From the NCBI GenBank assembly GCA_027627225.1, contig CM051029.1, positions 70,232,578 to 70,296,577 of the forward strand: 64,000 nucleotides of DNA, in the 5' to 3' direction. This stretch comes from Congeria kusceri. Lineage: Eukaryota; Mollusca; Bivalvia; Myida; Dreissenidae. A program made the position numbers and the translations under genes. This document shows, in pieces, positions 36,184 through 48,924 of the stretch (the first letter of the stretch is position 1; every line of letters begins with the position of its first letter). The notes under the pieces were generated by a model. That model made no database searches and was not told the origin of the DNA. It saw nothing but the letters and a program-made list of their open reading frames with translations.

Positions 36184-36978
36184 CATCTTTGTAGAGGACC
36201 ACTATACAACGTTACATACCAAATATGAAACATATGGGCCTTGCGGTTTCAGTAGAGAAGATTTTTAAAGTCATTTTGCTATTTAAGTCCATGTAAACCA
36301 TGTGACTATCGGGATGTGGCCAGTTTTGACCCCAGGGGCATTATTTGAACAATCTTTGTAGAGGACCACTATACAGTGTTACATTCCAAATATGAAATCT
36401 CTAGGACTTGCGGTTATATAGGATAATATTTTTAAAGTCATTTTGCAATTTAAGTCTATACAAACCATATGACCCCTGGGGTGTGGCCAGTTTTGACCCC
36501 AGGGCCATAATTTGAACAATCTGTGAAGATGACCACTATGCAATGTTACATACCAATTATGAAACCTCTGGGTCTTGCGGTTTTAAAGGAAAATATTTTT
36601 TGAGTCATTTTGTTATTTAATTCTATATAAACCATCTGACCTCCGGGGTGTGGCCAGTTTTGACTCCAGAGGCATCATTTGAACAATCTATGTAGAGGAC
36701 CATTATACAATGTTACATTCCAAATATGAAACCTCTAGGCCTTGCAGTTTCAGAGGAGAAGATTTTTAAAGCCATTTTGCTATTTAAGTCTAAATAAACC
36801 CGTGTGAGCCTCGGGGTGTGGCCAGTTTTGACCCCAGGGGCTTCATGTTAAAAACCTTTGTAGAGAACCACTATATTATGTTACACACAAAATATGAAAC
36901 CTCTGGATTTTATAATCATTTTGTTATTTAAGTCTATATAAACCATGTGATAAGGTGAGCTAAAAACATGTTTGCTCT

Positions 36979-37052
36979 AACCAGGGTTCGAAAGTCAGAC
37001 CTTTGGGATAAAAGTCTAATGCGTTAACCTCTCGACCAATCCGATATTTACC
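36979..37052 (-). repeat. tRNA-like sequence, minus strand
   Basis: Reverse-complemented, GGATTGGTCGAGAGGTTAAC has a good A box and CTTTCGAACCCTGG a good B box with spacing like a tRNA. I could not build a clean acceptor stem. Pseudo-tRNA or SINE head. Confidence 0.45.
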
Positions 37053-37539
37053 CTTATCAGTGTATGTTTTACTTTATGCAAGTGATTCACATGTATCAAC
37101 AATTTCAACGAAAACAAAAGAAACACTTCAAATTATTCCATCGTTTCGCGTTACAAACTCTGTATAGATCTATCCATTTCCACTGATGATACTCATTTAC
37201 AAAACAGAATTTAAAGTATATTTCTATGTCTGACAGTAGTGTTAGTTTGCTCCTGTTTACGCTATTGTTTTATTTTTTGTATCTGTAAAACAAACGTTTT
37301 AAAATTGTCAATTCGTCAATCTGAAAAAGGTCCCTTTAACTTCACAATTGAGGTAAATTTTAATGTAAGCTTCTTCGAAAAAGCACATTATGCGATATGC
37401 TTAACAAGTGAAACACGGAAGTTTTTACGTATTTGTGTTGATATAAGAGACCCGAAATATTTCAAGAATTTGATGACGCAAAATAAAGGTGATCATATAT
37501 CCCGCTTACAAAATAAAAAAATAAACTATATATAACTGT

Positions 37540-37935
37540 ATATGTATATATGCAAGTATATGTATTCGTATATTATATGTCTGCATGCGTTTATGCGCGC
37601 ATGTAGTGCATTTATTGCAAGTATGCATTCATGTATGCATGAATATATACATGTGCAAGCATACATGCATAAATGTCCGTGTATGCATGCATACTGCATT
37701 TGTATTACCAATAAATGTAAGTATACATGTATTTTTGCATTTATGTATTGGCATGTATAATAATGTTTGAATGCATGTATACATTGATTAAATAATTTAA
37801 TGTTTGCATTTATGTTTGTATTACGTATGCATGCATGTACGCCTGCATGTATACAAGGTATGATTTTAATCATGCATGTGTGTATGCGTATATGCCTGTA
37901 TGTATGTATCAATATGCATATATGTGCATATGCGA
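37540..37935. repeat. Alternating purine-pyrimidine tract (TGTATGCATG type)
   Basis: About 400 bases built from TGTA, TGCA, TATA and CATG steps, for example TGTATGCATGAATATATACA and TGTCTGCATGCGTTTATGCG. Overlapping Cys/His/Met-rich open frames on both strands are a composition effect. Confidence 0.75.
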
Positions 37936-38112
37936 ATTTGTGTTTATGTTACCGTTTAAGTCATTGTCATATGAAGAGAAATATTTTCAATATTTACGCA
38001 AGTCATGTATCCGTTTGCAAATATATCCTACTTATTTAAAGCACATCATGATGTTAGAGCGTGTAAATTGGCATGTGATATTTTTAACATTTTTTTCATT
38101 TCCTTCACTATA

Positions 38113-38265
38113 GGATATTGACCGAGTAAGGAGGTCCCTCTGCGTAGGAAAGACCTGTCCACGGGCAGCATGTAAAAACCAAGGGGGCGGAGCGCTCGAG
38201 GTTTTTCATGCTGCCCGTAGACAGGTCTTTCCTACGCAGAGAGGCCGACTACGAGGTCAATATCC
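38113..38265. repeat. Long hairpin 1 (near-perfect palindrome)
   Basis: GGATATTGACC...GCGTAGGAAAGACCTGTCCA...GGGCAGCATG..AAAAACC (38113-38180) is followed by the reverse complement GGTTTTTCATGCTGCCC...GACAGGTCTTTCCTACGC...GGTCAATATCC (38200-38265) around a GC-rich loop with GGAGCGCTCGAG. Arms are about 66 bases with few mismatches. Confidence 0.9.
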
Positions 38266-38804
38266 GACTTACATACCGGAAGGCGACACATATGCCGCAT
38301 AGTTGAATCACATAAAGAAGGTGTCTATCGGATGGTTCTTTCTACCATGTTAGCAGGTACTTTTTCTCAGTTTATCTCCTTAATATTGGTATGAAATTTA
38401 TAACGTAACACGCACAGAAATAAATGTTCCAAGACTGTAAAATATAATTCACATTGTAATGGCAGAATTTGTTTTCGAGTCATAGAATCGTATAGTTTTG
38501 TATTATCATTGTTTATCTGTAAATAAAGAACGATTTGTCGTGCTGATGCTAAAGCACTTGCGGTAAATTCCTTCGCATCGGACCTGTTAATCGTTGCTTA
38601 TTAGCCAAAGGCAACTTGCAATCGAACGTAATCTTATTTAATCGTTTATTGATTTAAAACAAACACAGTTGTCCATATACAAAATTTCTTTACATTTCTT
38701 TATAAATTAAACATTTAACGCTGAAACTGATTTGTATTTATTTGGATTGTTTATGTTCGATGTAGAATGTTTATACAACATGTATATAAATAGTTGGTAC
38801 ATTT

Positions 38805-39372
38805 TGAGCTCGACTATTCGAAGACAACGTGGGCTTTCGTACTACCCCCGGCGTCGGCGTCGGCGTCCGCGTCTGAATTTGGCTAAAGTTTTTATTCAAA
38901 AGTCTTTTAACTTCAAAACCACATAAGTTTTTGACTTGAAACTTGGAATGTACCTTTGCCATCAACCCCAGTGTCATGTCATGGGCAACATTACCCATAA
39001 CTATGTTTTGTATTTTGACATAGTTATGCCCCTTTTACACAAAGATTTTCTGGTTACAGTTTAAATTCAAAAGTTTTGTTTCTTCAAAGCTGCATAAGTT
39101 ATTCACTTGAAACTTTGAACTAACCTTTGTCATCAAATCTAGTATCAGGGGCAACATTACCCATAACTTTGTTTTGTATTTTGACATACTTAGCCCAATT
39201 TGTACATAGACTTTGTGGTTAAAGTTTTTGTTTCAAAAATTTATAAACTATACAAGGCTTTACTTAAAAATATTGATTTAAAAAAATGCATGCTCCTTTC
39301 ACTATCCAAAATATGCACAAATTGAAATACTTCAATAGTCGAGCGCTCTGTCCTCTGACAGCTCTTGTTAAA
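38805..39372. mobile_element. Inverted-terminus element with internal ~150-bp repeats
   Basis: GAGCTCGACTATTCGAAG at the left and CTTCAATAGTCGAGCGC at the right are inverted. The right end continues CTGTCCTCTGACAGCTCTTG, a terminus I know from other mollusc repeats. Inside, CTTGAAACTT.GAA, ACATTACCCATAACT and TGTTTTGTATTTTGACATA occur twice, about 180 bases apart. GGCGTCGGCGTCGGCGTCCG is a GC-rich run near the left end. Confidence 0.65.
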
Positions 39373-39723
39373 CAAAAAATTAGTTTAAAAGGTATCGCTA
39401 AATAAGAAGTTGAATGGCTTAAATGCGTGGTATAGTTTAGCGTATGTTTCTTTCTAGGAAAAAATTATATACGTTGCATTAATTATTTTATAGAAAATCA
39501 TATTTTGTGTCTTACAATTAAACAGCCAATCTGTTACAAGTCATTATATTCATAACGGAAATGTTTTCTGCCTTGACATATAATATATATTTTGTATTTT
39601 GTACATGCAGTTGAAATAACATATATATGAAGAAAGTCCAAAAAATGAACGTGTACATGCACATGTATGTATTTTAGAATTACATCATGAATGTACACAT
39701 GCTTCTCGTGGACAAGTCTTTCT

Positions 39724-39844
39724 GAGAACAATTCAATCCTCGTGCACGGGTCCATCTTTTAGCACGTGGACGGGTCTGATATCAATTTGGAAAGACCCGA
39801 TACGTGCAAAAAGATAGAACCGCGCACGAGGATTGCATTGTTCT
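39724..39844. repeat. Long hairpin 2
   Basis: GAGAACAATTCAATCCTCGT...GGGTC.ATCTTTT..CACGT..CGGGTCT (39724-39777) is followed by its complement AAGACCCG.TACGTG...AGAT.GAACC...ACGAGGATTGCATTGTTCTC (39791-39844). Arms are about 54 bases with several mismatches and a short loop. Confidence 0.85.
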
Positions 39845-42262
39845 CGCAGGTCGTTCCAAAAATATAGACCCGAACGAAACAAATAAGTACAGTCAATTAC
39901 CATTACCGGATCAGTAACGTTATCAAGTTGCGTTGTTATAAACTTATAAATGTTTTGTAGCTAATATGCCAATAGTTAATTAAAATAACCCCCTTTCTCA
40001 CTGATAATGCAAACATTGTGTGCTTAAGTGCAGATTTTACTACTTTATGGCCTGTTTTCCCAGCACAGTAATTGATGCATTATCGAATCAGTTGCAGCCA
40101 TAACGGATCACGTGACCATGCAATGTCAGGGGCATCTAAAAGGCATATGTATCTATCAACTCTTGAACATTATTGTTTGCTATGAACTAATAACGCTGTT
40201 AATGTGTATTTTATCATGTTTTATTAGTATTTTAAAAATGGCCAGGCGTGGAAAATGTATGATGACAGAAACTTTTGTAAAATCAATTTCTAATAGATCT
40301 AGTTATGTTTAGTTATTTTATGAAACCTCTTGCTTCTACCACATTGTTACTGCTGTTCAAATAATGAATATTGTACAAATAAAACAAACAAGCAACTACT
40401 GATAAAGATCATTTATTGATAGAATCCACTATATTGACATACATGTATAGCTTTAAATAACAGAACCATAGATCATTAAACACACATGTAAATCATCATG
40501 TGAAACAGTAAAATATCAGAAAACTCAACATCAATACCAAAGCACACCTGGAAACAGAAAAGTATCAAAGGAAATCACATGGTATATTGTGCAATGACCT
40601 AACAACTAAAACGTTATTTACAACTGACTAGGATCTTTTAAAGATGCATTTTCACAGTGTAGAACAATCTTAAAACTGACTGTTTAGTGCTATAATACAA
40701 TATGTAGACACATCCGATCTTGTATTTGTAGATTTTAAAATTCAGTTAGGAACGTATTATTTTGATAAATAATTCTTAAACCCCAAACTGTTGCACTGAC
40801 TCTTCAAATGATACCACACAAACATAAAAAAGAATAGTATTTGCATAGCACTTCCCTCAACCATATGGTCACCAGAGTCCTTTTTTTAACAACTGGAAAG
40901 TATGCATGGCACACGAGCAATGTCTTTTATTTTTCAATGAAACATGTATTCTTATCTTTCAGGTTTGTATATGCCTGCCAATAATAAAATGCATGTCTGT
41001 AATATGTGGTTTAGTTTATAAACATGGTATCTCATTATAACATATTTTTTCTAATGGTTACTGGAACCCTTGAGGTTGATTGTATGTCTGCTGTTGGACG
41101 ACTGGTTCCACACACTGTATTATTGGCCTCCAGAGTAGGTACACTGGCCTCACAGATAACAATTCACAGAGTATTGACGAAAAAAAAGATATTTCTGTAC
41201 AAGTTGATTGCCATTATATAGACTGTATGTTTAAGTATAAAGTATAATTAGGTACATTGTTTAAAATAAATCTCAAAACCATTTATCCATGCTACTAACA
41301 TATATTATTTAATGGAGCATTAAGATTTTAATTTCTATTGCACCAGAATGTCGTCTGTAAAGAATTCAATATGACAAACAATATTCGCTAGCAGATTTTC
41401 TAAGAGACATTTACTGTTGCATACAGTGTATTACACTGTTCAATGCCCAGCATACTTTCGCTGCTTCCTCTGGAGTAATGTGTTTTTCATGGTAGCATAC
41501 AACCCCCATCCTGACAGTTTTAATACGTAATAATATCATTAGTAACACGATTTGGTGGGTTTTGAAATGTTTGAGACCACTCCTTGTACTCAGGTAAATA
41601 GCATGGTGGCCATGCATGATCGATCCGCTATTGCCCTAATCGCTCATTTCCTATACAGAGCTGTAAAAACTTAAATGCATTTCATACTAAAATGATCTTC
41701 TGCAGTTAACAAGATTTGCAAATGACCTTTAAATATATGCTAAGACTTCTTACTTACCAACAAAACTGTGACGTGTATTTGTGCGAGATACACAACCTCG
41801 TTTCGAACCCGAGGCGGAAGTAAACACAGTTGTATACATGCGGTGTACAACACTCAAGAAATGCGGGTATACAGACATCCAAACCCCCGACCCGTTAATT
41901 GTGTTTTAGAGTACTTACAATGAATTTTCTCCTTAGAATGTTTACAATCAAATGAGATATGGTTTCGATAACATTAAACTGATCCGCTATTGGTTACGAT
42001 CCGCTAATGGTAGCTTGACTGTAGGTATGTAACATCAGTTATTTTCGTGATTATCCTGGTAGCGGGAATGTTACGCTGTATGCACAAATGTGTGACGCAG
42101 GGTAGTTGAGCAGACAAAAACCATCTTACTGCGACTGTGGATCTGTGTTTATATATAATGCGGTATTCAATGAAACTGGATCATTCTGAATCGGTTACAG
42201 TAATAACGCGTTGTAAGTTTTCACAAATTCGTTGACTGAACGGGTTGAATACAAAAACTAAA
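39845..42262. other. Intergenic sequence upstream of TRIM-like copy C, nothing recognised
   Basis: The open frames at 40112-40312 (plus), 41024-41221 (plus) and 41411-41617 (minus) carry no motif I know. The phrase GATCCGCTATTG occurs at about 41624 and 41981. The region just before 42263 presumably contains the copy C promoter and 5' UTR, but no element can be named. Confidence 0.4.
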
Positions 42263-45200
42263 ATGGCAACAAATGGACAGGACGAGGCGGATCAACTCAA
42301 AGCTAGTGATTCTGTTTTCGGTTTGGATAAATGTACTCAACATTTGAAGAAAATCGAATTTTACTGCCCAGATCATGAATGTTTTTGTTGCAGTCACTGC
42401 GTTATGGGTCACCGGAAATGCGAAAACTTCGATACTCTGAAGTCGTTTCTGAACAAGACAGGTTCAGATATACCTGACCGAAAAGAAGCTTTGATCAAAG
42501 CGAACGACGCTACAAATGATTTGATCAAAGTAAATCAGCTATCAAGAGATGCAATGAATGATTCAATAGCTAATATTTCTGACGTGATAAAGGTAATGAA
42601 AATCCGTGTACTAAACCTATTTGAGGACGCAAATGCTCGACTGGTTCAAGAGGCAGAAGACATGCGATCCAAGATGATCGACAATTGGAACAAGAGGCAT
42701 GGAGTATTATCGAGTATTCAGAAAGAGATTTCTGAAATATTACCCATATACTCTGACATCTTAGACCACGGAACACCTGAGCAAAAGTTAATCGTTGTTA
42801 AAACTGTCGAGGCGATATTGAAAAAAGCTGATCATTGCATTGCGGACCAACGTCAGGCACCTGTGGCAATTGACATGAACGTGGACTTTGCCAGTGAATT
42901 GTACAGCCTCCTGGAAATAGGCTCTGGTTTTGCTACTCTGAAGGTGGAGAGCATCAGGAAAGGTATAGCATTACTAGTTTGTTCTGTAACTATTCTTATT
43001 ATAATAAAACTAAAACCATTTTAACCTAAGGTTTTGAAATGCATTCAGTATTATAAGATGGCCCAACATGACTTTTTAATAAACAAAGACATTTCAACAT
43101 GACACGCGCAGATTTGTCTTTAGATAAAGGCAGGAATCTGCCTTTTTAACTGATATATCCTATAATGTAAGCTATGCTTAAATTTCTACTCGGGCTTGCA
43201 AATATTCTAAACATAAGACAAATTGTAAATAATCATTTGGATAAGAAATGTAAGAATCATAACGTTTATCGGGATTTAAAGCTGCTTCGTCACATAATGG
43301 GAAAATCATAATTTTAAAAAAAGTTTCGAATCTAGTGAACTATTATATTATTAGATACAACTGAATGAAAAAAAAAATTGTTGACACATAAACAAAATTT
43401 CAAAATACGCTGGTATAATAATTACAACGCATTGTTTCAACGCGATTTCAAAAGCGTCTCGAGACGCTTTTCAACTTTTTATAACTCTTCACTTTTTGTT
43501 GTGAAATTACCACGTGGTCCATATAGCCAATCGTTCAATCCCCCGAGGGTGCATACCACTTTTCTTCTAATGACATTCAATTACTACGTGCCCCAGAATG
43601 AACATCGCATTTGCAATATCACACACCGAACAGTGGTTGTGTATTTTTAGACGGGCTTTTCCAAGCGAGTCGTAAAGCCCGCTATTATGTGTATTGTTAC
43701 TATACTATAAAGTAGGAATGTCAACGGCTACCAAAATTGGTATCCTGTTATTCGTATGTAATATCCGGATACTATCCGGATAACCGTATAGATCGGCATT
43801 GGCGGCCGGAATCTGGCACATGCTAAAGTTGCAAAATTAAGTTCACATCTAGACGATACTTCTGTTTTGAAAACACAATACTATTTCATTATGGAAAAAA
43901 AGTACATGTAACAAACTACGTCGATTTTTGTTCGTAAATTGTGCGTTTTGTTTGCTTTGTGTAGCGTGCAATGTTTTTATGCCCTTCAATTAAAGTACCC
44001 CAATTAAACATTTAATTTGCGTGAAGGTAAGTAGGTGTTAAGGCTGACTGGTGTATAGTAAACCCGTAAATTGCTATGTTTTAGTAAAACACGCAATGTG
44101 CTAATCAAATGCACATAAACACAAAAACAAGGATAGATCGATGTTACTATACATTTATTTTAATTGGCATTGTTAACTGGTAGAGAACCATCTCTTATCG
44201 AGAGGGACGGACCTAATTGGCATAATCGATTGTGACATCTTGTTTGTTTAATAGGCCTGTCAAAGGTAGTGTGGTGTGAAAGCACCACCTGTTGTTTTAT
44301 GATAATCGTATTCCGACCGAGGGGTGTGTTTATGACACGTCCGCAGTACGAGGTGGAGACCTCCTGTAGAGGCCTATAGTGTGTTGTGTTAATAATATAC
44401 ATGCAAGAAGGGCGTTTGTATGCTTAAAAAAACGGATGTTCAATTTGTATACGAATATTTGGTTACTAACTTGGTAACCTGATATTAACATAGTAACCGG
44501 ATAACCGGTTATCCGGATATTCGTTGACATCCGTACAATAAAGTGATGTTTAATTAACTGCATTTGATTAGTATCGTGACATGTACATTACAAACTGCAA
44601 TTTTGTAATCAGGTATATATGTCTTATAATCTGTGAAGTACCAGCTTTAAAGCGCTTGTTGTTGTTTTTTTTGCAGTGGATTTTTATTCATTTTCTTATT
44701 ATTACTTTAAATGTTTCGCTAGCTTGAAAGTATATGTTCGAAAAATAAATGACAAGATGTGGCAAACAAGTCCATTTTATAGTTAAATCTTAAGCATGAT
44801 TATTTCACGTTTTGATAAAACACGAAACGCAAAGTGTAATTCATTAAAAGTAATTAACTGACAGAAATCAGGTTTGATAAACCACATTAAAGAGTAAATG
44901 TCAACTGGTAACGTAAAATAATAACTTGCTATGTCAACGTTTACTACGATCAAACCTACTACAACAAAGCTTAATTATACGCAATTTGGCCTTTGTAATC
45001 AATTTAAAGACATATGTGTAATGTTATTGAGAAAACAATAAAAAGCATGGCTTGTAATGTCAATATTTTAGTTTGCTGTTGTGCATACATAATTACACTG
45101 GACAGACAGGCGACAAATTACGTAATCGTTATACTGTAAAATAAAGTAATGTACTCTTGAAATGACATTGCTATTTCAGGTGAACCCAATTCAGTTCCAT

Positions 45201-46021
45201 TGAGACAAATAAATCTACTATTACTCGCGTCAGAGGAATACAGTGAAGCTGATGAAGAGAAGAAGCCTTTCTTTTCTGGAATGGACTTCATGTCGGACGG
45301 GAGGCTAGTGGCGGTGGATAATACGAATAAGAAGTGTATAATTCTGAATGAACAACTGCAACAACAAGGTATACCTTACAATTTCAACGTACCACCCCAG
45401 GACGTTGTATGCGTGTCCCATTCTGAAATAGTTGTGGCCGTGGCCGGAAAAAAAATATGTTTCCTGTCAGTGAGTTCTGGCAATATCATCAGATTTATGA
45501 GAGAAATCACAACGGAATCTACGTTCGACTCCATGTGTTGCATGAACACACGCAAGATGGTTGTCAGTGCGTTTGATGATCCACACCCAGTGAGAATCAT
45601 TTCATTGGCCGGTGTGGAGTCTGCGTTTGAAAACGTGGAGTTTCCGAAGAAAAAATATGAATTCAGTGCTTGTAAATGCGCGTTTGTCCAATCGAATAAT
45701 ACGTTGGTAGTAACTGACAGAAAAGCTGACACTGTTTATTTGTATGACACAGTCAAAGGTACGTCTAAGGAAATCACTGATGAGAGGATAAAGGCACCCC
45801 GTGGTGTGTGTGTCGGACCTGGAGGCACGGTGCTGGTGTGCAGTAACAAAAGGAACTTAATTGTGCAAATGACCGTTGATGGTGCCGTTGTTGATGCCTT
45901 TCCAGTGGATATGAGGTTCCCGTGTACCATCTGCATGGACAGGGATGGTACAAGGCTGGCTGTCACAAATAGCCTGAAGGGAGAAGTGAAACTTCAGTTG
46001 TACAAAATATTAGAAGAATGA
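42263..46021 (+). CDS. TRIM-like protein, copy C (B-box 2, coiled coil, propeller)
   Basis: Coding exons 42263-42962 and 45180-46021 give 513 residues. ATG 42263 has a good context (AAAATGG). B-box 2 ligands are Cys24, His27, Cys35, His38, Cys43, Cys46, His50 and Cys53. A coiled coil follows (about 65-175), and a six-bladed propeller fills exon 2. The phase-1 intron (42963-45179, GTATAG...TTTCAG) is 0.7 kb longer than in copy B because of an inserted element at 43713-44535. Exons and most of the intron closely match copy B, so this is a recent duplicate. Differences in the propeller (for example GEVKLQLYKILEE against EKKIQLYKISQA at the end) are scattered. There is no RING. Likely a cytoplasmic binding or scaffold protein; its partner is unknown. 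Confidence 0.88.
43713..44535. mobile_element. hAT-like non-autonomous element in the copy C intron
   Basis: Termini TAGGAATGTCAACG and, reverse-complemented, TACGGATGTCAACG. It is flanked by CTATAAAG (43705-43712) and CAATAAAG (44536-44543), an 8-bp duplication with one change. The copy B intron has the empty site CAATTAAG (24876-24883). Inside, TATCCGGATA and AACCGGTTATCCGGAT palindromes lie near both ends. The 8-bp duplication suggests hAT; no transposase is present. Confidence 0.75.
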
Positions 46022-47745
46022 CATTGAAGAACTTTTTGGCTTTAAAGCAGAAAACATTAAATATAACACGAAACATTTACTGTATACGTGTATTTCGTGT
46101 ATTTCTACTTTCATTTAGTATAATGATAAACTTCTGAAGAACAGAGTTAATGCAGTAATGATTTGATTAATGTTTTATCTGTGCACCAAACATGTGATGA
46201 TATACTATGTACATAACTATTAATGTGGGTGTCAATTTGTTTGTACATAAGAACGTGTAATAATTTCCAATTAATATTTATGACTTAATCTTTAACGATA
46301 ATGTCTTTCGCTCGATGGATCGCACTACAGTGTGCTTAGGAAGTGTGACAATTGTTGATGTAAATGAATGATTGTATTGTTTACTGTTGTTTTAAACATA
46401 ACTGTTTGGTCGAATTTATACATGGACATGCAAATCAGTGATTGTACCTTATGTAATACGTTCTGCTACGATGGACATTGGTTAAAACTACATAATGCTC
46501 TAATGATAATAGCAATATACAACTGTTACACTCATTGTGCCATAAAATCATATTGCTTTCTCGTAGTTTTATACTTGTGAGAGTTGGTTAGATTGTTTGT
46601 AAAAATATACTCTAACCGCTCACCACATTCGACCACATACATTGAAATGCTAAAATGCAGATGGTTGTAATGTTTAAATAAAATGGATACTTTATTTTAA
46701 CATGTTATAAGGCTCGTCTGCTAAATTTATTTTAAGCATGTTTACATTGTCATTCATTCAACTATTAAACCATTTTCTATATTTTTTCGGTGTCAATTGT
46801 CAAACTATCAGCGTACTGTTAAATTTGATCCACCCATACAGAATCAAAAACGTGTTTCTGGTAAGTTGCCTCTAAATATCTTCTGAAATTGCCCCTTCTT
46901 TTTGGTAAAGAGATGACTCCTAATATAGAAGGATAATCAATCTAAACATAAAACGTAATTTTACAAAATGAATGGACAATCAGAGGCAAATAAATTTTAA
47001 ATTAGTATAAGTATGTATATAAAAGCAAAAATATATAATATAGATAAAACTTTGTTTACATGTTGCCAAATTGGTTTCTACTAACGCAATAACAATTTGA
47101 ATGCAGCGAAGCAGGTGCGACCACTGTGATGAGTTTGACAATTGCATATATTTATTACAAATTGTATTGCGGTGGCCGTTTTTACTCGATCTTTGACGTA
47201 ATATATCCAGCAATAATAGTTTAAACTATGTTTGATAGTATAATACATTCATTTCGGTTTTGTGCGATTTAAAAGGGTAATGTATCTTTCAAGGGGCAAT
47301 ATCCTTGAAAATCATGATAGAATTATAAAATAAATGAACACAAAACTAGCAATTATATAGTTTGAAGTAGTTATAAAGTCAAACCATTATCCTAATTGCA
47401 GCACGCAATGAACGTACACTAAGTCATGTGAAAGGTAAGATGACTCTGTAAGTCTTCCTTGTAACATTGAGAATATTAACTATTAACACGAAACACAATG
47501 TTCAGTAAGTTACCTAGAGAAATGAACATGTATACACACGTTTTAGGAAATATATGAAAACACACTTTTACGCAGTATTTGTATTACTGCACGTGTCTTT
47601 GAAACTATCAGCTATACAGTTGGTCTATCAAAATAAAAGGCTTTTAATTCGATTCATCATTTGGGACAAACAATGCATATACCGCATTATACTAACCAAT
47701 TCAGAATAAGTGTCACGTTGTCAAATATTCAATATTTTATGCCTA
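46022..47745. other. AT-rich intergenic sequence, nothing recognised
   Basis: Downstream of copy C. Open frames at 46368-46580 (plus) and 46980-47213 (minus) have no known motif. Confidence 0.45.
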
Positions 47746-47749
47746 GTTT

Positions 47750-48560
47750 ATATTTGGACCAACATGCGTCTACGATGCCCGTAAACTGTCCGTAACTCCC
47801 TTTCCGTGCAGCCTCCTCGAAGAAGCCGTGCGATTTTCGTACGTTCTCGTACGGATTTAAGGGCGCCATAGTCTCTACGATTTAGTTTAATTAAAAGTTA
47901 TTCCCACTTTTAAATATCGTAAGCTTTAGCCCGTAAACATATCATAGATGGCACCGTACGATGTCCGCATGGGTATCGTGTGGAGCCCGTGCGATAATCG
48001 TACGGCAAAATGACGATTCTTTTGAGGACAGTGCCCGAAAAAAAACATCCGGGTATCGTTGCATCTGTACGGCTTTCGCATAGATATCGTAAGGTTGCCG
48101 CAGGATGTCGGTCCCGTTTGCCCGGTACCCGTGAAATCGCACGGATATTGCGCGATCATCGCGCGGCACCCAAAAGCTAAAATATGGCTCGGTTGGATTG
48201 TCACCGCCCCATCTCTTCACGGAAGCGCGCGGCCTTCTACACGGATGTCACACGGGCTCCGAACGATTTCCGTGAGAAGTGTAAACACCCGACAGCCGCA
48301 CGGAAATCCCATGAATTTCGTACAACCATCATGCGGCCTCCTTGGTGCCTCCCTGCGGCCTTCGTACGGATTTATCCTCAATTGCTCCCGAAAATCAGTA
48401 TAATAAATTGCACGGAGATCGTGTACAATTTGAAAACAGACGCCGTAGCCCGTAGCCACTTACGATGCCAAAAACGCGTATGGAAAATCGTACGCGAATT
48501 TACCGTACGGCGCTCGTAGCAAATGTAAATATAGCATTAATAAACATAGGGAAGTTAACG
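47750..48560 (+). repeat. CGTACGG-rich dispersed repeat, copy 2 (longer)
   Basis: The right part (48235-48548) matches 21050-21365. The left part (47765-48230) has the same style, with many CGTACGG, CCGTGCG and TACGATG words in both orientations, and is not present at 21 kb. Several open frames on both strands of 92-114 residues cross it, and none looks like a protein family. Next to it TTATCCGGATTC at 48588 resembles the inside of the hAT-like element at 43.7 kb. Confidence 0.65.
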
Positions 48561-48924
48561 AGTATTTGGATAACCGAATACCCGTCAGTTATCCGGATTC
48601 AACAATCGTATTCGGATACGATGTCGAGGGAAAATTGATCAATGCTTCCCTTGTATTGTTTTATAATTTAATGTCATTACGGAACACAATTAAATGTAGA
48701 TTCAACATATTATTTGCGAGTCACGTCATTAACATAGTATGTTATTAATACTAATAAGCTGAATGCATACAATGGTATTTCACCATATCTTTATCACCAT
48801 GTCATTACTGTCCACTATGGCCTGTAAATCCCATTGTCGATGCAAGGTAATTATTTTATGTGCGGCATATTTCAAATGAATAACTTTTTATTTTACCATG
48901 AATTAAAACGAACAAAGCGGGTCA

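Larger units (their letters stand above)
34090..36960 (+). repeat. Tandem array, unit about 165 bp, about 15 copies
   Basis: Units contain AAACCATGTGACCCC, GTGGCCAGTTTTGACCCCAG, ATCTTTGTAGAGGACCACTA, ACATACCAAATATGAAACC, GGGCCTTGCGGTTTCAGAGG and TTTTTAAAGTCATTTTGCTA. CATGTGA-type anchors lie near 34174, 34349, 34507, 34635, 34718, 34881, 35036, 35500, 35665, 35830, 36297, 36467, 36628, 36795 and 36943. Two inserts of about 285 bp interrupt it (separate entries). Not coding. Confidence 0.9.

Noticed and set aside
37526..38113. Cys/His/Met-rich open frames on both strands, possible small secreted peptides
   Set aside because: All frames look alike because of the TGCATG/TGTATG composition; no signal peptide or stable frame.
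47926..48520. Four overlapping open frames of 80-114 residues
   Set aside because: They overlap on both strands inside a dispersed repeat rich in CGTACGG words that is non-coding at 21 kb.
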